47,871 nt of DNA, from the NCBI GenBank assembly GCA_002490705.1, contig DKUO01000058.1, forward strand, positions 1 to 47,871, read 5' to 3'. A program made the translations under genes and the position numbers. This DNA is from Lachnospiraceae bacterium UBA7202 (GTDB lineage Bacteria; Bacillota; Clostridia; Lachnospirales; Lachnospiraceae). The notes beneath the pieces were generated by a model. That model did not search any database and was not told the origin of the DNA. It worked only from the letters and a program-made list of their open reading frames with translations. Shown one piece after another: positions 36,391 through 44,580 of the stretch; the first letter of the stretch is position 1; the number at the start of each line of letters is the position of its first letter.

Positions 36391-37470
36391 TTACTTATTT
36401 TTCTCCTGCGTCATATCCTCAATCAACCCGATGATCGTGCCGATCGCGTCCCGCTGGCTACTCTTCTTCATAGCGTCGATATAGGTAAACCGATTGAAAT
36501 ACAGTTCCTGTATCTTTTCAAGGAGCAGTTTATTGGTCAGATCGTCCTCGTCGATCACGATGCTGAACCCTTGCGATTCATAGGATTTCGCATTCAAAAG
36601 TTGATCTCCCCTGCTGCTGGACGAAGGAAGCGGAATCAAAATATTCGGCTTTTTAAGCGCCAGAATTTCGCTGATCGCATTGGCGCCCGCCCGGGAAATC
36701 ACAATGTCCGCCATAGCGAAAATATCCTTCATTTCAGATTTTACATATTCAAACTGCTTGTAGCCCTGTTTCGTGAGCAGAAGATTATCCACCTTCTCCT
36801 TACCGCACAAATGCACCACCTGAAAGTCCTTCAAAAGTTCCGGCAGGGCATCCCTGATCGCCTGATTGATCGCCGCAGAACCGAGGCTTCCGCCCACCAC
36901 CATAATGACCGGCTTCGAATTGTCAAAGCCGCACAACCGGTAAGCCGCCTCTTTATTCCCTGTGGCAAGCTCCTTGCGGATCGGTGAACCTGTAAGCACC
37001 GCCTTTTCCGCAGGTAACTGGCTAAATGTCTCAGGGAAATTACAGCACACCTTTTTTGCCACCGGAATGCAAAGCTTATTGGCCAGTCCGGGTGTCATGT
37101 CCGACTCGTGAATAATACACGGAATGCCCAGTGAAGCCGCCGCCCTCACCACAGGCACGCTGACAAAACCACCTTTTGAAAAAAGTACATCCGGCCTGAT
37201 TTCCTTGAGATACTTCCTTGCCTCCCGCATTCCCTTGATCACACGAAAAGGATCAGAAAAATTCTTAGGATCAAAATACCGTCTAAATTTGCCTGTCGCA
37301 ATCCCATAATAGGGGATATCAAAATCCTCGATCAGCCGCTTCTCAATCCCATCATAAGAACCCATATATACGATATCGTATTCCAACTCCCTGAGTTTCG
37401 GAATTAACGCCATATTCGGCGTCACATGTCCGGCGGTCCCACCGCCTGTAAGTACAATCTTTTTGCCCAT
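36391..37470 (-). CDS. murG: UDP-N-acetylglucosamine-LipID GlcNAc transferase MurG
   Basis: 359 residues. Transfers GlcNAc to lipid I to make lipid II at the cytoplasmic membrane face. Motifs: VLTGGGTAGHVTPNMAL (glycine-rich loop), SKGGFVSVPVVRAA, HESDMTPGLANK, VVGGSLGSAAIN and ISRAGANAISEILAL. The start is uncertain: a TTG at 37482 is in better distance from AAAGG, while ATG at 37470 is the usual beginning (MGKKIVLTGGG). It is not next to the usual cell-division genes here, so a second murG elsewhere cannot be excluded. Confidence 0.92.
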   Translation of the reverse strand: MGKKIVLTGGGTAGHVTPNMALIPKLRELEYDIVYMGSYDGIEKRLIEDFDIPYYGIATGKFRRYFDPKNFSDPFRVIKGMREARKYLKEIRPDVLFSKGGFVSVPVVRAAASLGIPCIIHESDMTPGLANKLCIPVAKKVCCNFPETFSQLPAEKAVLTGSPIRKELATGNKEAAYRLCGFDNSKPVIMVVGGSLGSAAINQAIRDALPELLKDFQVVHLCGKEKVDNLLLTKQGYKQFEYVKSEMKDIFAMADIVISRAGANAISEILALKKPNILIPLPSSSSRGDQLLNAKSYESQGFSIVIDEDDLTNKLLLEKIQELYFNRFTYIDAMKKSSQRDAIGTIIGLIEDMTQEKNK

Positions 37471-37500
37471 AATAACATCCAAGCCTTTCCAACGATTCTC

Positions 37501-37743
37501 TTACCGGTCTAACATTTCCTCCAAAGCGAGGGCCAGCTGATCCGGGCAGGAAGTGCTCTTAAACCCGCATTTAATCCCTTTTAATCTACTGATCGCATCC
37601 TCCGCCTTCATTCCGACAACCAATCGGGAAATACCCTGTGTATTGCCGTTGCATCCGCCTGTAAATTTAACAGATTTAATAATGCCTTCCTCCATTTCTA
37701 CATCAATCGCATTGGAACAGACACCCTTTGGCTGAAAAACCAT
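37501..37743 (-). CDS. TIGR03905-family TSCPD protein
   Basis: 80 residues from the ATG at 37743, which follows GGAGG by eight bases. The TSCPD motif (KSTSCPDQLALAL) and GGCNGNTQGISRLV are present. The domain also occurs in ribonucleotide reductases, but the free-standing protein has no assigned function. It precedes murG by 30 bp in the same direction. Confidence 0.88.
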   Translation of the reverse strand: MVFQPKGVCSNAIDVEMEEGIIKSVKFTGGCNGNTQGISRLVVGMKAEDAISRLKGIKCGFKSTSCPDQLALALEEMLDR

Positions 37744-37949
37744 ATCCGCTTCCTCCCATTTCTCTATCGCAGTGTTATACGATTCCGCATCGCTGCTCAT
37801 TGCCTACACGTACATTATAACCGCCGTTGTACCAGAAAGCAAGCGGACGCTTTGTCCTTTTCCCGCAAAATCTGTCGATGCTTTAGGGCTTTTTCCCCGC
37901 GAAAAACTTAATATAATATAAGTATGCACTCTATAAAGCGGAGGTAACC

Positions 37950-38687
37950 ATGCTTGCACTTTTTTTCTACCACAAAAATTTTATGTTTGCCATTTTGACA
38001 CTGCTCTTTTGCAGTATTATATGTCAGTTTTTGCTGGGCGTGACGTTTCATCGCCTGATCCGGGAAACGGAAAATATGTCCGCCACCAAAAACCGGTCCC
38101 TACAGCAGTTGAAACTAAAATTTACCAGCTGCATCCAGCTTCGGGAAACACTCCCAAATGTTCCCGTTTTTGTGGACAAGTATGTCAATCAAATCCGCAT
38201 CGGTAAAATACCCGTATCCTTTCTGAAACATCTGTCAGGACAGCTCACGCTCCTGGCTGTACTTGTGGCCGGGATTGGCGCCTGCCTCGGCATCATTCGG
38301 GATGAAAGTTTTTTTGTGGTCGCGCCCTTTTACCTGATCAGCTTCCTTGGCCTCTACCTCTATTTTGCAGCATCCTCTCTGGTCGATTTGCCCGGGAAAA
38401 TCAATATTCTGCGCACCAACCTGGTGGACTATCTGGAAAATCACCTATCCAACCGCCTGGATCAGACACGCCTCGACATGCGCATGGCGGGAATGACAGA
38501 AACTTCCACAAAAGCTGAAATCCCAAAGGCACAGCCGGAACTCCTGTCTAATGAAGGAGAAAAGAAAACGGATTCAGAAAAAGAATCCGTTTTCCAGCAA
38601 AACACGGAACACAAAAAAAGCTCCCCGGCCTTCACCCCCTCCGAGGCCGAGGAACTGGAACTGCTTTTGCGGGAATTTCTTGTCTGA
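37950..38687 (+). CDS. Hypothetical membrane protein with acidic/serine-rich tail
   Basis: 245 residues, not recognised. A hydrophobic helix (about 10-32), a polar helical part (KNRSLQQLKLKFTSCIQLRE), two more helices (about 90-135), and a charged C-terminus rich in Glu, Lys and Ser that ends LELLLREFLV. GGAGG lies five bases before the ATG, and TATAAT (37912-37917) is a likely -10. The only plus-strand gene in this section; it converges on the glycan operon with four bases between stops. Confidence 0.72.
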   Translation: MLALFFYHKNFMFAILTLLFCSIICQFLLGVTFHRLIRETENMSATKNRSLQQLKLKFTSCIQLRETLPNVPVFVDKYVNQIRIGKIPVSFLKHLSGQLTLLAVLVAGIGACLGIIRDESFFVVAPFYLISFLGLYLYFAASSLVDLPGKINILRTNLVDYLENHLSNRLDQTRLDMRMAGMTETSTKAEIPKAQPELLSNEGEKKTDSEKESVFQQNTEHKKSSPAFTPSEAEELELLLREFLV

Positions 38688-38691
38688 CTGC

Positions 38692-40314
38692 TCATTGATA
38701 AATAACAATCGTAGGCCCCACATAATACGCCGCAGGGCTTTTTGTAAACAAATCAAAATACCCGATCCGGTATTTCCACTCGCCGCCGTAGGAAATTCCC
38801 TGCCACCTTTGCGCAACAGTGTAATCCTGAATTTTTTCCTGATAGGCCGCCTTTTTATCCGGGTACATATCCCCTTTCTGAAACAGCAGATAATCCTTTT
38901 TCTGGGAAAAATATCCCGTGGCGTATTCCACATCAATGTAATACGCATTCTCCGGCAGCTCCTCCGGCAGAAGGGAAATGTCTTCCCCGATCTTTACAAT
39001 CTCATATTTTTGCAAATCCATCACCGGCATATAATCTGTACAATAAATCCTTGCCCCCGCCGGAATATTTTCTTCGATATATGCCGCCGCATAATTATAA
39101 GTCAGATCATATCGGTAATTTCCCAGAACCGTCACTATATTAAGCAGGACAAGGACTGCGACAATAACCACAGCCGCATGGATCTTTCTTTTCGATGTCC
39201 CCTTCCGGGACTCCCGACTACCCACCGCCATTTTCCTGCAAAACCGATCTGCCCCTATCAGCCCATACACCATAAACAAAAAAGAAAAGGGCAGAACCAA
39301 TGACAGATTTCTTCCCAAAACAATCTGGTACTTTGACAGCAGAACAATGATACAAACAGGCATGAGTGAGAAAATCACAAGCTCTCCCCATTTTTTCCGT
39401 CGAATCAGGTACACAAGTCCCAAAAGCAACAGCAGACCTCCGAAAATCCCGTAGGAGGACAGCGCATAAGCCTCCAGATATCCCAGAAGCGGCAGATTAT
39501 GTTCAATGCCGGGATGCCCCCAGGCATAGTGATTCAGGTTATACATATTATCCCAGACGAACGTTTTAAAGTGGAAAAAAAGAGAATAATTGCAAACCAC
39601 GAACACAAGCGCCAGCACAATGCAGTTTAGGAAAAAGAGGTAATTATTTCTGTAACGCTTCCAATACTTCTTTCCGATGTGCAGCGCCAGCCAGAAAATG
39701 CCAAAAACAATCCCATGGTATTTGGCCGCCATAGCGAGACCGATACAGATTGCCAACAGAGGATACCAGAGATACACTGCCCTCTCCTCCTCCTTCTCTT
39801 TCCAGATCAGGCAGCCGAGCAATAAAATCACATTTGCCACAGCGTACATGAGTGTGTCAGGCCCTGTGTAAAACAGGTAAGAATACCCGTAAAGCGAAAA
39901 CAGAGAAAGCAAAAGACCCAGATAACTGAGCTTACGGCTTCCCGTCATTACTTTAACGCTGAAATACATGCAGACATTCGACAGAAGCGCCGTGCCGCAG
40001 ACCACATAGCGCAGAAGCACCACGAGATCCACTCCCGACAAAAATTTCCCCAACACACGCGCCCCGAACGCCGCATAGTAAAAAGTAAGATGGGGGTAAC
40101 GAAAAAAATCGAGCACATAAATATCGCCCGCATAAAGATGCTGGTTTAACAATTCGTAAATACAGTCCAGCGACAGCTGTTCGTCCACATTCGGATACAG
40201 CGGCAGCTCAAACTGCCAATGCTTGAAAAAAACAAGCATCCCCACAGCCAGCGTGACAAGAACAGCCGCCGCCATACCGGCTCTTTTCTGCCATTCCTTC
40301 TGCAATCGAAACAT
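38692..40314 (-). CDS. GT-C/GT39-like membrane glycosyltransferase
   Basis: 540 residues with about eleven membrane helices. The first outer loop has an Asp-Glu pair (YPNVDEQ), the usual GT-C catalytic region, followed by FFRYPHLTFYYA. The C-terminal 130 residues are soluble and outside, with IYCTDYMPVMDL. These enzymes use polyprenyl-phosphate sugars on the outer face of the membrane. ATG at 40314 follows GGAGG; the reading to 40470 would overlap the preceding gene. Last gene of the six-gene operon. Confidence 0.82.
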   Translation of the reverse strand: MFRLQKEWQKRAGMAAAVLVTLAVGMLVFFKHWQFELPLYPNVDEQLSLDCIYELLNQHLYAGDIYVLDFFRYPHLTFYYAAFGARVLGKFLSGVDLVVLLRYVVCGTALLSNVCMYFSVKVMTGSRKLSYLGLLLSLFSLYGYSYLFYTGPDTLMYAVANVILLLGCLIWKEKEEERAVYLWYPLLAICIGLAMAAKYHGIVFGIFWLALHIGKKYWKRYRNNYLFFLNCIVLALVFVVCNYSLFFHFKTFVWDNMYNLNHYAWGHPGIEHNLPLLGYLEAYALSSYGIFGGLLLLLGLVYLIRRKKWGELVIFSLMPVCIIVLLSKYQIVLGRNLSLVLPFSFLFMVYGLIGADRFCRKMAVGSRESRKGTSKRKIHAAVVIVAVLVLLNIVTVLGNYRYDLTYNYAAAYIEENIPAGARIYCTDYMPVMDLQKYEIVKIGEDISLLPEELPENAYYIDVEYATGYFSQKKDYLLFQKGDMYPDKKAAYQEKIQDYTVAQRWQGISYGGEWKYRIGYFDLFTKSPAAYYVGPTIVIYQ

Positions 40315-40327
40315 TCTTTCCTCCAAC

Positions 40328-40918
40328 CTACATCCAATCCTTAATGTGATAACTCTTTGTACAGACGGCGTCAAATACAATGCCCTCCTCTTTGAGATAG
40401 GCTTTATATTCCGCAATCTTTTCCTCCTGTCCCTCAAGTTCAGGAGATACAAAGCAAAGCTTATAGCCAAGCGACTTTAATTCCCTAAAACTCTCCCGGT
40501 CAATGGGCACCTTGGTAAAGCAGTCCACCCAAACCCACTGCGCCTTCCCGGCCATATTGCGGATGGTGTCTAAGCCCTCCAGTTCACTGAAACGAAGCGC
40601 CACCTGTTTCACGCCCATATCGGTCAGCAGCTTGATCATCGGAAAGGAAGAGTCCAGAAAAAAATAATCCTTTATCTGATACTTTTCCATAAGCGCAAGC
40701 GCTCCATGCTCGATACGTTCGCTCTTGATATTTAAGATCATCGTGCCGTGATGATATACTTTACAGTACTCCTCAAAATCCTCCCCAGCCTCAAAGGGAT
40801 TGTGGCAAATATAAATCCGGCCGTTCAGATCGTCCCGGAGGTCAAGCTCAACTCCATACTCTTCCGGAAGCGCTAAAAGCTCTTCCTTCGTGTTAATTCT
40901 GTGCGCAATATACTCCAT
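40328..40918 (-). CDS. GDPD-like TIM-barrel protein
   Basis: 196 residues resembling the glycerophosphodiester phosphodiesterase fold: IAHRIN at the start (first catalytic His), VELDLRDD (metal-binding Glu/Asp), and YICHNPF (second His), then a barrel with DYFFLDSSFPMIKLL and YKLCFVSPELEG. About 50 residues shorter than typical GDPD enzymes, and the HRG is HRI, so activity is unsure. Soluble. Start by AAGGAG at seven bases. It could process phosphodiester-linked sugar or glycerol phosphate groups in this operon (inference). Confidence 0.75.
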   Translation of the reverse strand: MEYIAHRINTKEELLALPEEYGVELDLRDDLNGRIYICHNPFEAGEDFEEYCKVYHHGTMILNIKSERIEHGALALMEKYQIKDYFFLDSSFPMIKLLTDMGVKQVALRFSELEGLDTIRNMAGKAQWVWVDCFTKVPIDRESFRELKSLGYKLCFVSPELEGQEEKIAEYKAYLKEEGIVFDAVCTKSYHIKDWM

Positions 40919-40946
40919 ACGGAATCTCCTTCCTCTTTCCAATCAG

Positions 40947-41651
40947 CTACCCCTGTAAACTTCCGCTTTTCTTTAACTTCACGCTAAACTCGATCGTCCT
41001 TTTTATAAACTTCCACTTAGACGCAAGCCCCGTATTCCATTTGGACTCCCCATGTATTCTCTCCGGAAACATAACCGGAAAGCGCACCACCTTAAGACCC
41101 TTCTTCCGCGCCATGTAAAGCGCATACAAGTCCAGTGAAAAATCATAGGGCGGCTCCTTCCACTCCTGATAAAAAACCTTCGGAAAAATATTGGGCTGGG
41201 CGTTGATATCGTAGAGTTTTTCATGCAAATAACAGGTTTCAAAGAAACTCATGCCCATGGTAAAAAACACGTCAAAAAGCGGCCTGCCCTTCCGGTTGCC
41301 CTTCACAAAGACAAGTCCCTTCTCCCTCTCCGTAATCTCAAGCGCCTTCACAATATCCGCAGGATCCGTCTGCATATCCGCATGGGTCCAGCCAATATAC
41401 TCTCCCCGGCATTCCTTTAGCCCCTGCAAAATCCCGTAACCGTAGCCCTGATTCACCTCCACGGTCACTGTTCTGGCAAACGCATAGCGGGGCAGCAGCT
41501 CTTCAAGCACCCGCGCACTACCGTCCGTGGAACCGTTATCCACCAGAATAACTTCCATATCCTTCCCCTGCACCACCTCATCAAAACGCTCTAAAAGCAG
41601 GGGTATATTTTCCTCTTCATTATAACATGGTACTACGATGGAAAGTTTCAC
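40947..41651 (-). CDS. Family 2 glycosyltransferase (DPM1-like)
   Basis: 234 residues. GT-A fold with IVVPCYNEEENI, VDNGSTDGS, and WTHADMQTDPADI, the last being the metal-binding region, and FVKGNRKGRPLFD typical of dolichol/polyprenyl-phosphate sugar synthases. There is no C-terminal membrane helix, so it would act as a soluble or peripheral synthase loading sugar on a lipid carrier for the GT-C enzymes next door (inference). Confidence 0.9.
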   Translation of the reverse strand: MKLSIVVPCYNEEENIPLLLERFDEVVQGKDMEVILVDNGSTDGSARVLEELLPRYAFARTVTVEVNQGYGYGILQGLKECRGEYIGWTHADMQTDPADIVKALEITEREKGLVFVKGNRKGRPLFDVFFTMGMSFFETCYLHEKLYDINAQPNIFPKVFYQEWKEPPYDFSLDLYALYMARKKGLKVVRFPVMFPERIHGESKWNTGLASKWKFIKRTIEFSVKLKKSGSLQG

Positions 41652-41667
41652 TTGTATTCCTCCCTAA

Positions 41668-42381
41668 TCAAAGACCGCCCTGTACTCTCTCCGCAAGCAG
41701 TTCATACAGCTCCTCATAATTCGTCGCCTTCAGGCAATCGGCTTCTCCCTCAGGCGGCTCTTTCATCCCCTCCGGGCAAAACCAGACCGCACACATGCCT
41801 GCTGCCGTCGCGCCTTTGATATCCTTTTTATAATTATCGCCCACAAAACAAACCTCTTCGGGTTCGAGACGGAGTTTTTTCAGGCACATCGCAAAAATCT
41901 TCGGCGACGGTTTCTCCACCCCTGCCTCCTCACTTGTCACCAGACAGTCTACATCGTCCATCAAACCGAGAGCTATCATTTTTCTGTGTTGAATGTGTGC
42001 TAACAGATCCGTGCAGACTGCCACACGGATATATTTGTCATGCAGCGCATCCAAAAGTTTTCTCGCTCCCGGATAAAGCGTCATTTTGTCCAAAAAAAGC
42101 CCCCAGTAGGTTTCGTACATTTCAAGTGCCAAATAGAGCGGCCTGATATCCAGATACTCCAAAGTCTTCTGAAAATATAACATTCTGCTGTGGGAAGGCG
42201 CCGTCTCACCAAGCTTTTTCTTTGTGGATTTTCTGGCCCGCATGAAGGCCTCCTCATACTGCTCTTCGCTTACGCCGAGCCGCTCGCGCACGAGCTCTCC
42301 CACCCGCCCGAAAGCTTCCTTGTCCAGCGTATCGTAATCATACAGCGTTCCGTCCAAGTCAAATATGACTGCCTTTATCAT
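41668..42381 (-). CDS. HAD-superfamily hydrolase
   Basis: 237 residues. Motif I is FDLDGTLYDYD, motif II is VCTDLL, motif III is GVEKPSPKIF (Lys), and motif IV is VGDNYKKDI. A cap domain lies between residues 18 and 90. The group covers sugar-phosphate and nucleotide phosphatases; substrate is unknown. The ATG at 42381 is preferred over 42393, which lies too close to the ribosome binding site. It precedes the GT2 gene by 16 bp. Confidence 0.9.
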   Translation of the reverse strand: MIKAVIFDLDGTLYDYDTLDKEAFGRVGELVRERLGVSEEQYEEAFMRARKSTKKKLGETAPSHSRMLYFQKTLEYLDIRPLYLALEMYETYWGLFLDKMTLYPGARKLLDALHDKYIRVAVCTDLLAHIQHRKMIALGLMDDVDCLVTSEEAGVEKPSPKIFAMCLKKLRLEPEEVCFVGDNYKKDIKGATAAGMCAVWFCPEGMKEPPEGEADCLKATNYEELYELLAERVQGGL

Positions 42382-42404
42382 TGGTATTCCCATCCCCCTT
42401 TTAT

Positions 42405-44519
42405 CTAATTCGTCTTCATAATCTCACTGATCACCAGAAGAAGCATGAGCTGTACCAGACCGCTTACTCCATCTTCCCAGACTATATGCTCCCCTGTTAA
42501 ATCTTCAATCTGCGGAATTACCGATACTGCCGTTTCCGCCCAAAGGCTCCTGTCGGCTTTCAGCATTTCTCCCCGGAAAGAAATCTTCTGATGTACCGGA
42601 TCGTCACTGGACAATATCCCCAAGATACCGTGATCACTGAGCATGGAAAGCATCGGCTCCGCATTGATCCCCATGTCCATCACAAACTCCACGCCCAGAT
42701 TCGACTCCTGTGCCTCTCCGCCCTGTTCCTGCCTATTGATCAGGGATTCATCAAAATAACGGATCACCAAATCGGCATACTGTCTCTGCGGATAAATATA
42801 TTTTTCGGCGTCCGCCCGTCTGGCCTCCATCTGCTCCATCACTTCGGCCCTGTTATGCCCTCTGTCCCCCTGATCCCGGCACAGCTTCCAATGACACCGG
42901 AGCGCCTCGTCGGTATCCAGATACACTTTCATGTCAAGCACCTGTCTCACCTGAGGAAGATACAGGGAATGCAGGCCGCACAAAATCACATAGGGCTTTG
43001 GCGACACCCTCTTTTTACTGGTAAACGTACCTGTCTCATGATCATAATCCACTCGCTTTACCGCATTGTTTCCGCGAAGCGCCTTGAGATCCTCCGCCTG
43101 CTTGTATAGATAATTTGCCCGGGGGTTTAAATGCGTCATTTCCTTCCAATTTCGGTCGCCCCGCTCCCATCTGTGGTCACCGTCCCCCTCTAAGGCAAGC
43201 ACCCGGTTCTTTGACAAAAGCTCCTCCAAAGACTTTAATAGTCTGGTTTTTCCCGCTCCGCTGTCCCCGGCTATCCCAATGGTAAACGGGCGGTTTCTCC
43301 TGCGGTAATAGGAATTGCTCCCCACACCGTAAAAATACATGCTGACCACCAAAATCAAAAATACGCCCACCATCAACGTAAATACGATATTTTTCAATCC
43401 CCCGTCCGACAGCTTCAAAAAGCTCAGACTTTTCCCCAGAAAATACAAATCCACAAACTGCGTCGTATGAAAGAAAACATAATAAAGGAGATACAAAAGA
43501 TTAAATCCGCCGTAAACCAAAACCATCTTGCCGCGGTTCTCACTCTGCCCTGCCAGATACAGCATAAAAAACGGCACGACCCAGATAAACCAGGCGGGCA
43601 TCGCCGGTACGAAAGCCAAAAACACAGAAAAAAGCAGTCCCGTCATACTCACCAAAAGATTCCAATTGATTTGATTGATCTGAAACGCCTGAAAGTAAAG
43701 AAAAAGCAAAATCAAAACGGACAAGAGCAAATGCGCGTTTCCGTAGTTGAGATAAACGACGTCAATTGCCTGCTGCTCTTTGTTAAACAGAACCATATTG
43801 GCAAAGCCGCTTCCCCAGAAAGGGAGAACCGCCGCGATGGTCAAAAGAATCGGCAGTCCCGTCATAAACACCGCCTTTTTCCATCCCTTTCTCTTAAAAA
43901 TATAGAAAAAGAACAGCGGAATCGCCGCCGCGATATGAAACTTAGATGCAAGGGCCAGCGTCAAAAGCAGGATAAATTTCCATTCAAAAACTCGCTCCTT
44001 CTGCGCTATGGCGCTCATTTCACTCAGATAGTACATCGCTCCCACCAAAAAAACGGTGGGGATGATATCCAGCTGGCCGTGCATATAGGAAGCGTACAAA
44101 ATAATCGGAGACAAAAAATACAGTACCAGAATATATTTTCTTTTATTTTTGGAAATGCGCAGTAAGAAATATAAGCCGCAAAGATCCATCAGAAGAATCG
44201 GCAGTTTAAAAACCAAATTTCTGAAAAAAACAGGCATACCGCCAAAAAAGGTAACAAAAATCCCCCCGACACACTCCATAAACAGCATAACGGGCGGATA
44301 GGGAAAGGAACGAAGCAGCGCATTGTCATAATAATACTGATAAGGATTCTCCCCGCCGAGAAAGCATTTTACAAAAGGAATGAACATCATATCCTGATAA
44401 TCGGAGGAAAAAAGCCCCATCAAAAGCAACTTAAACAAAACCCCCACAACAATGGAAGCCCTCAGGTACTTTTGGTAATTTTTCTCCATATCGAGCGTAT
44501 ATAACATTTCACAGCCCAT
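42405..44519 (-). CDS. GT-C-like membrane protein fused to uridine-kinase-like domain
   Basis: 704 residues in two parts. Residues 1-400 have about eleven membrane helices with GT-C/PIG-M-like features (ENPYQYYYD, RSFPYPPVML, YMHGQLDII). Residues 410-700 form a P-loop kinase related to uridine kinase/phosphoribulokinase: Walker A GIAGDSGAGKT (415-425), YDHETGTF, and VILCGLHSLYLP as second strand. The kinase has a long C-terminal extension with no clear family. A fusion of glycosyltransferase and nucleoside- or sugar-kinase is unusual. It could phosphorylate the sugar or carrier used by the same pathway. The start has no strong binding site. Confidence 0.8.
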   Translation of the reverse strand: MGCEMLYTLDMEKNYQKYLRASIVVGVLFKLLLMGLFSSDYQDMMFIPFVKCFLGGENPYQYYYDNALLRSFPYPPVMLFMECVGGIFVTFFGGMPVFFRNLVFKLPILLMDLCGLYFLLRISKNKRKYILVLYFLSPIILYASYMHGQLDIIPTVFLVGAMYYLSEMSAIAQKERVFEWKFILLLTLALASKFHIAAAIPLFFFYIFKRKGWKKAVFMTGLPILLTIAAVLPFWGSGFANMVLFNKEQQAIDVVYLNYGNAHLLLSVLILLFLYFQAFQINQINWNLLVSMTGLLFSVFLAFVPAMPAWFIWVVPFFMLYLAGQSENRGKMVLVYGGFNLLYLLYYVFFHTTQFVDLYFLGKSLSFLKLSDGGLKNIVFTLMVGVFLILVVSMYFYGVGSNSYYRRRNRPFTIGIAGDSGAGKTRLLKSLEELLSKNRVLALEGDGDHRWERGDRNWKEMTHLNPRANYLYKQAEDLKALRGNNAVKRVDYDHETGTFTSKKRVSPKPYVILCGLHSLYLPQVRQVLDMKVYLDTDEALRCHWKLCRDQGDRGHNRAEVMEQMEARRADAEKYIYPQRQYADLVIRYFDESLINRQEQGGEAQESNLGVEFVMDMGINAEPMLSMLSDHGILGILSSDDPVHQKISFRGEMLKADRSLWAETAVSVIPQIEDLTGEHIVWEDGVSGLVQLMLLLVISEIMKTN

Positions 44520-44580
44520 GTCTTTCTTTTGCGTAGGACCACCGGCCGGTTAAAATCCGGCATCCCCATTTATCTTCCGC

